From assembly GCF_029395535.1 (NCBI RefSeq), contig NZ_CP113920.1, positions 1,798,001 through 1,862,000 of the forward strand: a stretch of DNA of 64,000 nucleotides. The letters are read 5' to 3'. Origin of the DNA: Bifidobacterium sp. ESL0732 (lineage in GTDB: Bacteria > Actinomycetota > Actinomycetes > Actinomycetales > Bifidobacteriaceae). The notes beneath the pieces were generated by a model, which was given only the letters and a program-made list of their open reading frames with translations, was not told the origin of the DNA and did no database searches. Numbering within the stretch: the stretch's first letter is position 1; each line of letters starts with the position of its first letter. Positions 18,366-28,382 of this stretch are shown piece by piece. Position numbers and translations under genes: made by a program.

Positions 18366-19331
18366 CTATGAGAGCGATATTCGAAAAGCATACGTGGCGA
18401 AATCTCCTACATCCGACATTCCCATGGATCGTACGATACCTTCACCACAATTCGGCAATTGAGAAACAATGCCTTTCGTCAACCGCTCAATCAGACGAAG
18501 AAATTCCAGATACCGACGTTTGTCAATGACGAAGCGCAAGTCCTGAATTACCTGCCACACACTGGCATTCCGATCATGTGGATGCGCACAATACAACCGC
18601 TCATCATGAGCACAGATATTTCTAAAATCTTTGAAACGCCGATAAATCTTGTCCAACCTTTCCGAGGTGACATCCACTTGTCTTCTGTGTGTATTGGCAT
18701 ACAACGAAGTGAAACTTCGGGCTACGCTCTTTCTTACCTCATGATTTTGTTCCTGATAAAACCAGTAAATCTGGCCAAGTGTCAAGTCGTTCGCCAATAC
18801 CCACATCGGCACTTCCCCATCGTGATCTTCCATGCAATGTCTCAGATACGATTTCCCACCATATCTTTCTCGTCCAAAGCGATGGTCACTTCCACTTCTT
18901 GCAGGACTATCCAGTTCCAGTATCTTTCTGAAAATTAAGATAAGACGGTCAGCGGAGCCATTGCGCGTTCCATCCACCGTCTGAGCGTAACAAGATAACA
19001 TAAGAAAAGGATTTGTTATTCCCCGATACCGACCACTGAATTCATGAGAACATATCGTCTTAAGTTCGGCTTCTGCTAAGGTAAGCATTTGAAACAGGTG
19101 GAACCGCAGTTCTCTGTCAAAAACAAATAATCGATATATATCATCAAAAGCCGTATTTGCTCGATACTGATCAGCAACACCGGAATTATCTAAAAATAGA
19201 TCCTTATACCCATTGACCACCGAATAATAACCTTCACGTTCAAGTATCCATTTTGTACGAGGCGATGTGGCTATTCCTCTGGCTTGCATCAACTCAACCT
19301 GTTGGCCAATTGAAGTATATGGCTTATGCAT
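18366..19331 (-). CDS. Abi family protein (Abi_2, AbiD/AbiF-like, HEPN)
   Basis: The 321-residue protein begins at the ATG at 19331, which has AGGGAG 5 bases upstream. N-terminal GQQVELMQARGI and YYSVVNGYKDLF are typical of Abi_2 proteins, and the C-terminal half carries the HEPN ribonuclease motif R237-N-x3-H242 (RNICAHDERLY). Relatives such as AbiD and AbiF in lactococci abort phage infection, probably by RNA cleavage. The gene is AT-rich beside nrdG and next to the LRR surface gene, consistent with acquisition. It stands alone without an obvious antitoxin. Family assignment is good; anti-phage activity is inferred. Confidence 0.85.
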   Translation of the reverse strand: MHKPYTSIGQQVELMQARGIATSPRTKWILEREGYYSVVNGYKDLFLDNSGVADQYRANTAFDDIYRLFVFDRELRFHLFQMLTLAEAELKTICSHEFSGRYRGITNPFLMLSCYAQTVDGTRNGSADRLILIFRKILELDSPARSGSDHRFGRERYGGKSYLRHCMEDHDGEVPMWVLANDLTLGQIYWFYQEQNHEVRKSVARSFTSLYANTHRRQVDVTSERLDKIYRRFKDFRNICAHDERLYCAHPHDRNASVWQVIQDLRFVIDKRRYLEFLRLIERLTKGIVSQLPNCGEGIVRSMGMSDVGDFATYAFRISLS

Positions 19332-19355
19332 TGCGGCTCCCTCGCTGTATGCACA

Positions 19356-19387
19356 AAGACCGCTGGTAATCACTCACCAACGGTCTT
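19356..19387 (-). terminator. Terminator after nrdG
   Basis: A 12-bp stem (19356-19367 with 19376-19387) with one wobble pair and an 8-base loop lies 70 bases past the nrdG stop; the minus-strand right arm ends CGGTCTTT. Confidence 0.65.
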
Positions 19388-19457
19388 GCGAACTGGACAC
19401 TGCCCAGCTTTATCACATCCATAGTTTATCGCACAGGACAGACCATATTCACGCCGC

Positions 19458-20186
19458 TCAGCTGGCAGCGCCTTCACCTGCCGAACGGTCCTTGCCGTAG
19501 ACCTCCGGGATGAAGCGATGCTGATCGTGCAACTTCGACCAGATGACGGGTGCGATCGAACCGTTGTCGGTATGGGCACGCAGCGAGGCCGGTACATCGA
19601 TGATGCGCTGGTTCGACGAGCCGCGGAATTGCAGGAGCGAATCGTGGTGGTCCTTCATATAGCGGCCGTCGACCAGAATGTCGACATAATCCAGTAGCTC
19701 GAGCTTGTCCGCGCTTTCGCCGGGGCGCAGCAGCTCCTCCCACGTGTAGCCGGTCCAGCACCAGATGTCTTTGCTGTGCCCAAACTCCTTGCGGATACGC
19801 TTCGAGAGTTTCAGCAGCACAGCGGTATTGAGCAACGGCTCGCCGCCAAGGAAGGTGATGCCTTGAACGACATCATTGCCCAAATCCTTGATGATCTTGT
19901 CCTCGAAACCCTGGGTATAGGGGTGGCCCGCCTGGAAATCCCAGATAGACTCATTGAAGCATTCCACGCAATGGAACGGGCAGCCGGAAACATAGATAGA
20001 GCAACGGATACCCTCGCCGTCGGTCATCACCAGCGGCTTGTAGTCGGCGATCATGTCGTGGCTGAGCTTATCGCTGGTCCACTGACCAGCCTTCGGGTTG
20101 TTGGCCAACGCGGTGGGAATCCAAGGGCCACGATCAGCCTCGTCCGCTGCGAAATCATGCAGCTTGCCGCCTGCCAGCTTGCCCAT
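19458..20186 (-). CDS. nrdG: Anaerobic ribonucleotide reductase activating protein
   Basis: The 242-residue radical-SAM enzyme binds a 4Fe-4S cluster through C69-x3-C73-x2-C76 (GCPFHCVEC) and generates the glycyl radical on NrdD. FLGGEPLL downstream is the usual SAM-contact region. The ATG at 20186 is chosen because AAGGAGG lies 6 bases upstream; longer in-frame starts lack a ribosome site. It sits downstream of nrdD on the same strand, separated by 295 bases with a terminator-like hairpin, so it may have its own promoter or receive read-through. Confidence 0.96.
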   Translation of the reverse strand: MGKLAGGKLHDFAADEADRGPWIPTALANNPKAGQWTSDKLSHDMIADYKPLVMTDGEGIRCSIYVSGCPFHCVECFNESIWDFQAGHPYTQGFEDKIIKDLGNDVVQGITFLGGEPLLNTAVLLKLSKRIRKEFGHSKDIWCWTGYTWEELLRPGESADKLELLDYVDILVDGRYMKDHHDSLLQFRGSSNQRIIDVPASLRAHTDNGSIAPVIWSKLHDQHRFIPEVYGKDRSAGEGAAS

Positions 20187-20426
20187 ATCGCTCCTCCTTT
20201 GCTTCAACCGCCACCTCAAACCCGTGACGTGGGAAAATCTCTCGCACAACAATAAAAAGAATCTACTTCATCACTCGGCAGTCCCACAACCCTCAGCCGG
20301 CAACTCCGTAACCAGCAGCGGGGCTATTTGGTAACCGGCAGTCCAGGCACCCAGCCGTGCGTCCAGCCACCCAGCCACTGACCCTAGTCACGTAGCCAAT
20401 AAGCAGTTCCAGCATTACCATGCAAA

Positions 20427-20465
20427 GTAAAGGCGGTCACCGAACGAACAGTGAACCGCCTTTAC
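20427..20465 (-). terminator. Hairpin after nrdD
   Basis: GTAAAGGCGGTCAC (20427-20440) pairs with 20451-20465 through about 14 bp with one bulged A. The minus strand reads AAAGGCGG...CCGCCTTTACTTT, a plausible intrinsic terminator or attenuator between nrdD and nrdG. Confidence 0.7.
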
Positions 20466-20481
20466 TAATCAAATTAGAAAC

Positions 20482-22878
20482 TTACTTGGCCTCTTCGTAC
20501 CATTCGCGCTCGGTGCCATCCTTCAGCACGACGTGACCGGTCTCGCCGGACATATGCTTGGCGCGATGCGTGATTTCCTCGTGGCGGCCGTGCACCATCG
20601 GGCGCTGCACCGGGTTGCCGAGGTAGCCGCAGGTGCGCTTGGTGACGTTGCACTTGTCGGGGTCGGAGTTGCCGCACTCGGGGCACTTGAAGCCCTCCTC
20701 AGTGGGCTCGAAGTCGCCCTCGAAGCCGCAAACATAGCAGTGATCGATTGGGGTATTGGTGCCGAGGTAGCCGATGCCGATGTTGTGGGCATAGTCCCAC
20801 ACGGCCTCGAGCGCCTTCGGGTTGGTCTGCAGGGTCGGGAACTCGCAGTAGTTGATGAAGCCGCCCGAAGCGTAATACGGGAAGTCCTTCTCGTAGTCGA
20901 GCTTCTCCATCGGGGTCGGCGAAAGCCAGACAGGATAGTGGAAGGAATTGGTGTAGAAGTCGTGGTCGGTCACTCCCGGCACACGGCCGAACTTCTCACG
21001 GTCCATGCGGTTGAAGCGGTCGGTCAGCGACTCGGCAGGCGTGGAGTAGAGCGAATAGTGATAGCCCTCTTCCTTGGCCCACTTGGCGCACAGCGCGTTC
21101 ATCTTCTTCACGATCGAAAGGGCGAATTCCTTGCCTTCCGGATCCCAGCTATGATCCTGCATCCAATCCTTGCCGTAGAAGACGCTGGTCGCCTCATAGA
21201 GGCCGATGTAGCCCAGCGAGACGGTAGCACGATCGCGGTTGAAGAGCTGATCGACATTGTCGTTGGCATCCAAACGGCCGAAGGCACCGTAACGATAGAG
21301 CGTGGGGGCGTTGATCGGCTTGGCCTGCTTACAGCGCATGATACGGAACTGCATGGCTTCGTGGGCGACATCCATGCGCTCGTCGAAGATCTTCCAGAAG
21401 CGATCTTTGTCGCCGCGCGATTCCAACGCGATGCGCGGAATGTTGACGGTGACGACGCCGAGGTTCATGCGGCCTTCCTCTTCTTCCTTGCCGGTGTCGG
21501 GATTAGTCCAGGCAGGCAAGAAGGAACGGCAGCCCATCGGCGCCTTGAAGGAGCCGGTGATCTTGACGAGGTTCTCATAGAAGAGGATGTCGGGGTACAT
21601 GCGCTTGGTGGAGCATTCGAGCGCGAGCTGCTTCAAATCGTAGTTCGGATCGCCGGGCTCGGAGTTGATGCCGTGCTTGATGGCGTAGGTAAGCTTCGGG
21701 AAGATCGCGGTGTGGTGATCGCGGCCTAGTCCCAAGATGCGCACCAGGAAGATGCAACGGGTAATCTCGCGGCTAAACCACGAGGTGCCGAGACCAAAGC
21801 CGACGGTGACGAACGGGGTCTGGCCGTTGGAAACGCGGTTGGAATTGATCTGGTATTCCATGGTCTGCATGGCGTCGTAGATGGCCTTGCGGGTCATGAT
21901 CTTGGCGTAGATCTCGCGGATTTGCTCCATGCGAGGCACGTCGGTATGGAAGGGAACATCCTGCGGAATCGGCTTGCGGTCGGCGTCGAAATGCAGGGTC
22001 TTGGGCTCGTTGGCCTTCAGTCCGTCGACGATCTCCTGGGCGACATCTTCGGGCATGGAATCCGGAATCATGGTGCGCGCCTGCTCGAGGAACTTCTTGT
22101 AGTCCTTGCGGGCGTACTCGTCGAGCATCTCGTCGGCGCGGTTGACGGTCTGGCCGCCGTACTGGTCGCCTGCGATGTCCTTGATGATCTGCGTGATCTG
22201 CGTGGCTGCGGTGCCGATGGACTTCGGGGTGTCCATCATCGCGTTGCCCAGCTCAAAACCGTTGTGCAGCATGTCGGCGAAATTCGGCAGCGAGCAGTTG
22301 GTCTCGGCGGTGAACGGCGAGTAATCGGCGTCGTGGAAGTGGATGTCGCCCTTCATGTGGGCGTTGGAGACGCGCTTGGGAAGCATCGAGAACGCAGATG
22401 CCTTGGAGACGGCGCCGGCGAGCAGATCGCGCTGCGTGGCGTAGACGTTGGAGTCCTTGTTGGCGTTCTCGCGCACCAGCGTCTCGTCCTTGTTGACCAA
22501 ACGGTCGACGGCGGCGTTGATATCGGTGGCCTTGGCGCGGTCGATGTCCTTGTTGAGACGATAGTTCGTATAATTGCGAGCCACCTCGTACAGATGGTTT
22601 TCGACCAGACCGTGTTCGACGAGGCTTTGGATGTCCTCGATCTTGGCCGGGCCGCTGTAACGCTCCTTGACTTCGCCTTCGATGCCGTTGGCGAGATCGC
22701 GAATCATCTGTTCCTCTTCAGGACCGACTTCCTTGTCGAGATCCTTAAAGGCCGATTTCACTGCCGCGATGATGTTCACCGGGTCAAAATCAACAATCCG
22801 CCCGTCACGCTTTTCCACCAGTACGGTTTTTGTCGCCGTCGTTGGCTTTGTGGGCGCATCCAGAACCTGAGCCTGCAT
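20482..22878 (-). CDS. nrdD: Anaerobic ribonucleoside-triphosphate reductase
   Basis: The 798-residue class III reductase makes dNTPs under anoxia. It has an N-terminal ATP-cone (VEKRDGRIVDFDPVNI, about residues 22-110), the barrel with thiyl chemistry, a zinc site CYVCG...CPECG near 710-735, and the glycyl-radical loop RTCGYLG with Gly751. The ATG at 22878 is preferred over the GTG just before it because GGAAGG then has a 6-base spacing. Together with nrdG it marks an anaerobic life style. A candidate NrdR box lies about 110 bases upstream. Confidence 0.97.
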   Translation of the reverse strand: MQAQVLDAPTKPTTATKTVLVEKRDGRIVDFDPVNIIAAVKSAFKDLDKEVGPEEEQMIRDLANGIEGEVKERYSGPAKIEDIQSLVEHGLVENHLYEVARNYTNYRLNKDIDRAKATDINAAVDRLVNKDETLVRENANKDSNVYATQRDLLAGAVSKASAFSMLPKRVSNAHMKGDIHFHDADYSPFTAETNCSLPNFADMLHNGFELGNAMMDTPKSIGTAATQITQIIKDIAGDQYGGQTVNRADEMLDEYARKDYKKFLEQARTMIPDSMPEDVAQEIVDGLKANEPKTLHFDADRKPIPQDVPFHTDVPRMEQIREIYAKIMTRKAIYDAMQTMEYQINSNRVSNGQTPFVTVGFGLGTSWFSREITRCIFLVRILGLGRDHHTAIFPKLTYAIKHGINSEPGDPNYDLKQLALECSTKRMYPDILFYENLVKITGSFKAPMGCRSFLPAWTNPDTGKEEEEGRMNLGVVTVNIPRIALESRGDKDRFWKIFDERMDVAHEAMQFRIMRCKQAKPINAPTLYRYGAFGRLDANDNVDQLFNRDRATVSLGYIGLYEATSVFYGKDWMQDHSWDPEGKEFALSIVKKMNALCAKWAKEEGYHYSLYSTPAESLTDRFNRMDREKFGRVPGVTDHDFYTNSFHYPVWLSPTPMEKLDYEKDFPYYASGGFINYCEFPTLQTNPKALEAVWDYAHNIGIGYLGTNTPIDHCYVCGFEGDFEPTEEGFKCPECGNSDPDKCNVTKRTCGYLGNPVQRPMVHGRHEEITHRAKHMSGETGHVVLKDGTEREWYEEAK

Positions 22879-23217
22879 CACATACCTTCCTCTAAAATCA
22901 AAGAAACCGATACAGAATCTTACAAATCACATGGATGAAATCACACGCGTGTAACTTTCTGTGTCTTCCATCACTATACGACCCCCTAAATACTATATCT
23001 AGGGATATATTCAGGATTTTGACCCCAGATTTAGTAATAATGGCGGAATAACGCGAAAAGCAGATGTGAAATAAACCACAAAATTTTTTCCTCGGTGTGT
23101 CGCATTGCATCGCAAACACGATTGTCCATGCAAACTACAATACGTATCACAAAAGAAATCTTCACATTGCCATCAAGGAAATGAATTCTTGTCCTTCATA
23201 AAGAGGATTGTGGAAGC
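22879..23217. other. Divergent promoter region nrdD / xseA
   Basis: No gene is seen in these 339 bases. It contains the possible NrdR box at 22990-23005 and a 10-bp palindrome ACACGCGTGT at 22943-22952 near the nrdD start. The xseA side shows AGAGGA about 10 bases before its ATG. Confidence 0.4.
22990..23005. promoter_or_regulatory. Possible NrdR box
   Basis: The core CTATATCTAG matches the 10-base core of the known NrdR consensus (CwAtATaTwG) at 9 of 10 positions; the outer bases match poorly. NrdR boxes usually come as pairs about three helical turns apart, and only a weak second half-site (CTATA at about 22974) is seen. Confidence 0.4.
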
Positions 23218-24540
23218 ATGGCTTTCAATACGAGATACGGGTATACCGCACCCAAACAAGCAGGGTTTGCAGCGGGTGCGGGCACAAACGAACAAGGACC
23301 GAGGCCGCTGGACCAGCTGCCTCGGCTCGCGCGGGACACCACACCGGAGAACCCGTGGCCAGTCAGTGTAGTCAGCCAGAAATACCACGATGCGGTGAAG
23401 CGCTGGCCTGGGTCATGGATCGAAGGTCAGATCGTCGAGATCAATATGCGCCGCGCCAGTTCCGGCTACATCACGTTGCGCGACAATTTCGAGGACATCT
23501 CGATTTCGGTGATGGGATTCCGCAATTTCGTGGCGATGGCCTCGAACTTCCATCAGGGCGACCGCGTGGTCATCCACGGCAAGCCGGATATCTGGGTCAA
23601 GGCAACCCGTCTGAGCTTTGTGGCAGACGATATCCGCCGCATCGGCGCAGGCGACCTCAAGGCGCAAATAGATGAACTGCGCAAGAAACTCAAGGGAGAA
23701 GGGCTGTTCGACGCTGAGAACAAAGTCGAGCTCCCCGAATTCCCGAAATGTATCGGACTCATCTGCGCACCGCAGGCACGAGCGGAAGGCGACGTCATCA
23801 CCAACGTCAACCTGCGCTGGCCGGCCGTAAAATTCAAGGTCGTTCATGCCCACGTACAGGGCGTGCAATGCCCGTCCGACGTCATTGCAGCCATCCAAAA
23901 GCTGGATGCTGACCCTGAAGTCGACGTCATTATCGTCGCCCGAGGCGGCGGCAGCTTTGAGGATCTTATCGGCTTCTCCGACGAAGGCGTGGTGCGCGCC
24001 ACCGCAGCGTGCGAGACTCCTATTATCTCAGCGGTGGGCCACGAGGACGATTGGACACTGATCGACCTGGCATCCGACCTGCGCGCCTCCACTCCGACCG
24101 ACGCCGCGAAGAAAGTGGTGCCGGACGTAAGGGAACAATGGCAGCTCATCGCCAATGCTCGTGCGCAGATGAATATGCGCGTGCATGCCCGCGTCGACAA
24201 CGAAATTCGCGTCATCGAAGGCTATGCCAGCCGGCCAAGCCTCACCCATCCGCAAACCATGCTTGAGCCACACGAACGGTTCCTCGATGAATCCGTACAG
24301 CGCATGCAGCTCGGGCTGACCCGCATTGTGGACGACGCCAGCCTGACCATCGAAAAGCTGCACGCCAGCCTGAGTGCTCTGAGCCCTCAATCCACGCTCG
24401 ACCGCGGTTACGCCGTGGTGCAGGCGGCCAACGGGCATGTGCTCGACGACGCAACAGCCATCTCCCCCGGCGACGTGCTGACTTTGACCTTGAAGAAGGG
24501 CGAGGTAGTCACCGAGGCGAAATCAGTGAAACCAGAATAG
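23218..24540 (+). CDS. xseA: Exodeoxyribonuclease VII large subunit
   Basis: The 440-residue protein has an N-terminal OB-fold (about 50-150), the catalytic domain with IGLICAPQARAEGDVITN near 178 and VIIVARGGGSFEDLIGF near 235, and a helical C-terminal region ending in the conserved LDRGYAVV. ExoVII degrades single-stranded DNA in both directions and needs the small subunit encoded next. An N-terminal extension of about 40 residues precedes the OB-fold. Confidence 0.97.
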   Translation: MAFNTRYGYTAPKQAGFAAGAGTNEQGPRPLDQLPRLARDTTPENPWPVSVVSQKYHDAVKRWPGSWIEGQIVEINMRRASSGYITLRDNFEDISISVMGFRNFVAMASNFHQGDRVVIHGKPDIWVKATRLSFVADDIRRIGAGDLKAQIDELRKKLKGEGLFDAENKVELPEFPKCIGLICAPQARAEGDVITNVNLRWPAVKFKVVHAHVQGVQCPSDVIAAIQKLDADPEVDVIIVARGGGSFEDLIGFSDEGVVRATAACETPIISAVGHEDDWTLIDLASDLRASTPTDAAKKVVPDVREQWQLIANARAQMNMRVHARVDNEIRVIEGYASRPSLTHPQTMLEPHERFLDESVQRMQLGLTRIVDDASLTIEKLHASLSALSPQSTLDRGYAVVQAANGHVLDDATAISPGDVLTLTLKKGEVVTEAKSVKPE

Positions 24541-24659
24541 AAAAAGAACGAGATTGCCGCAATCAGAAATCAGAATATCGGTGGCGGCATTTGACATTTG
24601 AATATAGCGAACAAATAAATAACATCAATAAATAGAACTAAAAATATAAAGGACTGATC

Positions 24660-24995
24660 ATGGCAACAGCAAACAAGGACTCACAGGACGACAAGACCGA
24701 AGGCACGAAAGCGGCAGAAACCACTGCCCCCGCTTCGAGCCTCACTGACAAGGAACGCGATCAGATTGCGCAAATGCCGTATGAAGAGGCACGCGACAAT
24801 CTCATCAAGGCTGTGCAGGCGCTGGAGGCCGGCGGCCTCAACCTCGACCAGTCCATGCATCAATGGGAGGTCGGCGAGGCGCTGGCCAAGCGCGCGCAAA
24901 GCCTCTTGAACGAGGTGCGCGCCAAGCTCGAAAATGCCGAAGCCGAGCAGCAGTCCACAGCGGCGACGGCTGGAACTCAATCTAATTTGGAGTAA
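24660..24995 (+). CDS. xseB: Exodeoxyribonuclease VII small subunit
   Basis: The 111-residue protein has the XseB coiled-coil core (PYEEARDNLIKAVQALEAGG, then LDQSMHQWEVGEALAKRA) flanked by a polar N-terminal tail of about 35 residues and a Gln/Thr-rich end. It is longer than the usual 60-80 residues because of these tails. It follows xseA by 119 bases with AAAGGA upstream and is almost certainly cotranscribed. Confidence 0.95.
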   Translation: MATANKDSQDDKTEGTKAAETTAPASSLTDKERDQIAQMPYEEARDNLIKAVQALEAGGLNLDQSMHQWEVGEALAKRAQSLLNEVRAKLENAEAEQQSTAATAGTQSNLE

Positions 24996-25012
24996 TGCCA
25001 AATCAGATTGAG
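24976..25012 (+). terminator. Hairpin overlapping the xseB stop codon
   Basis: A 15-bp stem with one mismatch (24976-24990 with 24998-25012) places the TAA in its 7-base loop. There is no T-run directly after it, so it is more likely a message-end stabiliser that works with the terminator at 25047. Confidence 0.5.
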
Positions 25013-25326
25013 CCTTCGCGCGATTTGCGCGCTCACCTCACCTAAACGGAGCCCACAGGGCTTCGTTTTTAACGGCTCGGCAATCTAACCTCGAATAAGT
25101 CAATATTTCGCGCTCTAAAATGCAACGGCCATTATTCATAAATCTTAAAACTCATTGAGAAGAGAATACGGTTATCAGCAAACCGCACGTTTCCCGCTGA
25201 CAATATACAATGAACGACTATACTGGCAATTGCAAAGTGCCCAAAGACGGGACATGAAAGCGACAGAGAAGTTGTGCAGTAACTATGATGATGCTTTAGC
25301 ATCATTGCCCCATGAAAGGAGCGACT
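24996..25326. other. Gap between xseB and pntA
   Basis: The 331 bases hold the xseB hairpins and terminator and then an AT-rich stretch that should carry the pntA promoter. No gene is supported. Confidence 0.4.
25047..25070 (+). terminator. Intrinsic terminator of xseAB
   Basis: CGGAGCCC-ACA-GGGCTTCG (one G-T pair) is followed directly by a T5 run ending at 25070. Confidence 0.85.
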
Positions 25327-26901
25327 GTGATTATCGGAATACCTAAGGAGACTTCCCCGGGTGAAAGACTGGTTGCGGCGACACCGAAAACCGTCGGCCA
25401 GCTGAAAAAGCTCGGTTACGATGTCTCTATCGAAACCTCAGCCGGAGAAGAGGCAAGCTTCTCCGACAACGACTACAAAGAAGCAGGCGCAACAATCGGC
25501 AAGGCAGCGAACGTCTGGAACGCCGACATCGTCGTCACCGTCGACACGCCGACACCCGAACAAATCGCCCAAATGAAGTCGGGTGCCATGCTGATTTCGC
25601 GCCTCGCACCGCACAGCAACGCCAAGCTGCTCGACATCCTGGCCCATGGCAATATCACAGCCCTGGCGCTTGATGCCGTTCCACGTATCTCGCGAGCGCA
25701 GTCACTGGATGTGCTTTCGACCATGTCGAACGTCTCCGGCTACCGTGCCGTCATCGAGGCCGCGGAATCCTACGGCGGCATGTTCGCCGGGCAGGTCACC
25801 GCAGCCGGCAAGACGGCCCCCGCCAAGGTCTTCGTCATCGGCGGCGGCGTGGCAGGTCTGGCCGCCATTGGTGCGGCCGCATCCATGGGCGCCGAGGTCC
25901 GCGCCTTCGATGTGCGTCCCGAAGCAGCGGAACAGATCGAATCGCTCGGTGCCACGTTCGTTCGCGCGGAGGGTGCACAACAGGAGAAATCCGACACCGG
26001 TTATGCTAAGGCATTGAGCGACGATCAGGAGAAGGCAACGTTGGCGCTTTACACCAAAGAGGCAGCGAACGCCGATATCGTCATCACCACGGCTTTGGTG
26101 CGCGGCCAAGGCGTCCTGACCATCACCAAGGACGCGGTGGCCGGTATGAAGCCCGGCTCGGTCATTGTCGACCTCGCAGCAAGCGGAGGCGGAGATTGCG
26201 AGCTGACTCAACCAGGCAAGAAGATCACGACCGAGGGCGGCGTCACCATCATCGGCTACACCGACCTCGCCAGCCGTATGCCCCAGCAGACCTCGCAGCT
26301 ATACGGCACCAACGTGGTCAACCTGATGAAGCTCTTGACGCCGAAGAAGGACGGGCAAGTCACGCTCGACCTTGACGACGAGGTGCAGCGCGGCATGACC
26401 GTGACCAAGGAAGACAAGATTCTTTGGCCGCCGCCAAAGGTCTCGGTCTCGGCCGCAGCGAAAACCGATGACAAAGCCAAACAACTCACCCCTGAAGAAA
26501 AGAAGGCTCAGGAGGAAGCCGCCAAAGCCAAGGAAGCCGCCATTGCGGCACAAAAGAGCAAGCGCAACACCGTGCTCATGGCCATTGCAGCCATTCTGCT
26601 CGCCATCGCGCTGGCTTTCGCCGACTCGAAGCTTCTGATGACGTTCTCAATCTTCATCCTCGCGATCTTCGTGGGGTATTACGTCGTCTCGAACGTCACC
26701 CACTCACTGCACACCCCGCTCATGAGCCAGACGAACGCCATTTCCGGCATCATCCTCATCGGCTCGCTGCTGCAGATCGGCTCGTCCAACACGCTGGTGA
26801 CGGTGCTCGCCGTGATCTCGGCGGCCATCGCCTCGATCAATGTGTTCGGCGGGTTCCTGGTGACCTACCGAATGCTCAGCATGTTCAGGAAGGATGCGTG
26901 A
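25327..26901 (+). CDS. pntA: NAD(P) transhydrogenase subunit alpha
   Basis: The 524-residue protein carries the NAD-binding domain I ([18 protein letters not shown] at the start; [20 protein letters not shown] near 175) and, after an Ala/Lys/Glu-rich linker at about 385-415, a membrane domain of about four helices. With PntB it couples hydride transfer between NADH and NADP+ to proton movement. The GTG at 25327 is preferred to the ATG at 25312 because AAAGGAG lies 5 bases before the GTG and would otherwise fall inside the coding region. Confidence 0.96.
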   Translation: MIIGIPKETSPGERLVAATPKTVGQLKKLGYDVSIETSAGEEASFSDNDYKEAGATIGKAANVWNADIVVTVDTPTPEQIAQMKSGAMLISRLAPHSNAKLLDILAHGNITALALDAVPRISRAQSLDVLSTMSNVSGYRAVIEAAESYGGMFAGQVTAAGKTAPAKVFVIGGGVAGLAAIGAAASMGAEVRAFDVRPEAAEQIESLGATFVRAEGAQQEKSDTGYAKALSDDQEKATLALYTKEAANADIVITTALVRGQGVLTITKDAVAGMKPGSVIVDLAASGGGDCELTQPGKKITTEGGVTIIGYTDLASRMPQQTSQLYGTNVVNLMKLLTPKKDGQVTLDLDDEVQRGMTVTKEDKILWPPPKVSVSAAAKTDDKAKQLTPEEKKAQEEAAKAKEAAIAAQKSKRNTVLMAIAAILLAIALAFADSKLLMTFSIFILAIFVGYYVVSNVTHSLHTPLMSQTNAISGIILIGSLLQIGSSNTLVTVLAVISAAIASINVFGGFLVTYRMLSMFRKDA

Positions 26902-26905
26902 AATC

Positions 26906-28294
26906 ATGACACTTGAATCCATTGCCCAATCCGCCTACTTGCTGGCGGCAGTGCTCTTCATCCTCTCGCTGGCAGGCCTTTCCAAGCAGGAAACCGCCCG
27001 TCGCGGCAACATCCTCGGCATGATCGGCATGTTCATCGCCATCGTCGCCACCATCGCCTTGGCACTCGTTGATTCTCAGCGCCCGGTCTGGGTGACCGCC
27101 CTCCTGATCGCCCTGGTCTTCATCGTCGGCGCCTCCTTTGGCATCTACAAGGCACGCACCGTCGAAATGACGCAGATGCCGGAACTGATCGCGATGCTCC
27201 ACAGCTTCGTGGGCATCTCGGCGGTGCTGATCGGCTACAACTCGTGGCTGACCGAAAAAAGCCCGAACGGCGCGCATCTGGCGGAAACCTACATCGGCGT
27301 GCTGATCGGAGCCGTGACCTTCACCGGCTCCATCATCGCCTACCTGAAGCTTTCGGCCAAAATCAAGTCCAAGCCGCTGATCATCCCCGGCCATAACCTC
27401 ATCAATCTGATTGTGCTGATTGTCATGATCGCGATGATCGCCTGGTTCATCCCCACCAACTCGATCTGGCCGCTGGCCATCATGACCGTGTTGGCGCTCC
27501 TGCTGGGCCTGCATATGGTGGCGGCCATCGGCGGCGGCGACATGCCGGTGGTCATCTCGATGCTCAACTCATACTCGGGCTGGGCCGCGGCCGCGTCGGG
27601 CTTCATGCTCGACAACAACCTGCTGATCATCACCGGATCGCTGGTCGGCGCTTCCGGCGCCATCCTCTCCTACTTGATGTGCAAGGCCATGAACCGCAAG
27701 TTCATGTCCGTCATCCTCGGCGGATTCGGCGAGAAGCCGACCAAGTCGGGCGATGCCAAGGAAATCACGGGTGAGGTGCACGAGACCACCGCTTCTGACG
27801 TTGCGGAAATGCTCAAGAACGCGAACTCAGTGATCATCGCCCCAGGCTATGGCATGGCCGTGGCGAAGGCCCAGCAGGCCGTCGCCGGCTTGGTCGAGAA
27901 GCTGCGCGCCCAGGGCGTCGAGGTTCGCTTTGCCGTCCACCCGGTGGCAGGGCGCTTGCCCGGCCACATGAACGTGCTGCTGGCCGAAGCCAAGGTGCCG
28001 TATGATATCGTCATGGAAATGGACGAGATCAACGACGACTTCGCCAATACCGACGTCGTCCTCGTCATTGGCGCCAACGACACTGTCAACCCCGCTGCCG
28101 CCGAGGACCCGAACTCCCCCATCGCCGGCATGCCGGTCTTGCGTGTTTGGGAAGCCAAGCAGGTCGTCGTGCTCAAGCGCTCGATGGGCACCGGTTACGC
28201 CGGCGTGCAGAACCCGCTGTTCTTCAACGACAACACGTCAATGCTTTTCGGCGACGCAAAAGCCAGCGTGGAGGCCATCTCTAACGCGGTGTGA
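26906..28294 (+). CDS. pntB: NAD(P) transhydrogenase subunit beta
   Basis: The 462-residue partner has eight or nine membrane helices (domain II) followed by the NADP-binding domain III ([14 protein letters not shown] near 310; [12 protein letters not shown] near 390; [12 protein letters not shown] near 430). The ATG at 26906 is preferred because the protein then begins at the residues conserved in PntB; the ATG at 26894 touches the AGGAAGG ribosome site. It starts four bases after pntA ends, so the two are translationally coupled. Confidence 0.96.
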   Translation: MTLESIAQSAYLLAAVLFILSLAGLSKQETARRGNILGMIGMFIAIVATIALALVDSQRPVWVTALLIALVFIVGASFGIYKARTVEMTQMPELIAMLHSFVGISAVLIGYNSWLTEKSPNGAHLAETYIGVLIGAVTFTGSIIAYLKLSAKIKSKPLIIPGHNLINLIVLIVMIAMIAWFIPTNSIWPLAIMTVLALLLGLHMVAAIGGGDMPVVISMLNSYSGWAAAASGFMLDNNLLIITGSLVGASGAILSYLMCKAMNRKFMSVILGGFGEKPTKSGDAKEITGEVHETTASDVAEMLKNANSVIIAPGYGMAVAKAQQAVAGLVEKLRAQGVEVRFAVHPVAGRLPGHMNVLLAEAKVPYDIVMEMDEINDDFANTDVVLVIGANDTVNPAAAEDPNSPIAGMPVLRVWEAKQVVVLKRSMGTGYAGVQNPLFFNDNTSMLFGDAKASVEAISNAV

Positions 28295-28317
28295 GCGCAA
28301 AACGCATCTATAAACAA

Positions 28318-28358
28318 GATTTGGGTCTATCCACTTACAAAGTGGATAGACCCAAATC
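28318..28358. terminator. Bidirectional terminator after pntB
   Basis: A perfect 19-bp stem (28318-28336 with 28340-28358) closes a 3-base loop between two convergent genes. It is unusually long and symmetrical. Confidence 0.85.
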
Positions 28359-28382
28359 GTTTAAAAGCAACTGAGACGAAAC

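Noticed and set aside
25312..25326. ATG at 25312 as pntA start
   Set aside because: It would place the AAAGGAG ribosome site inside the coding region; the GTG at 25327 is correctly spaced and starts at the conserved residues.
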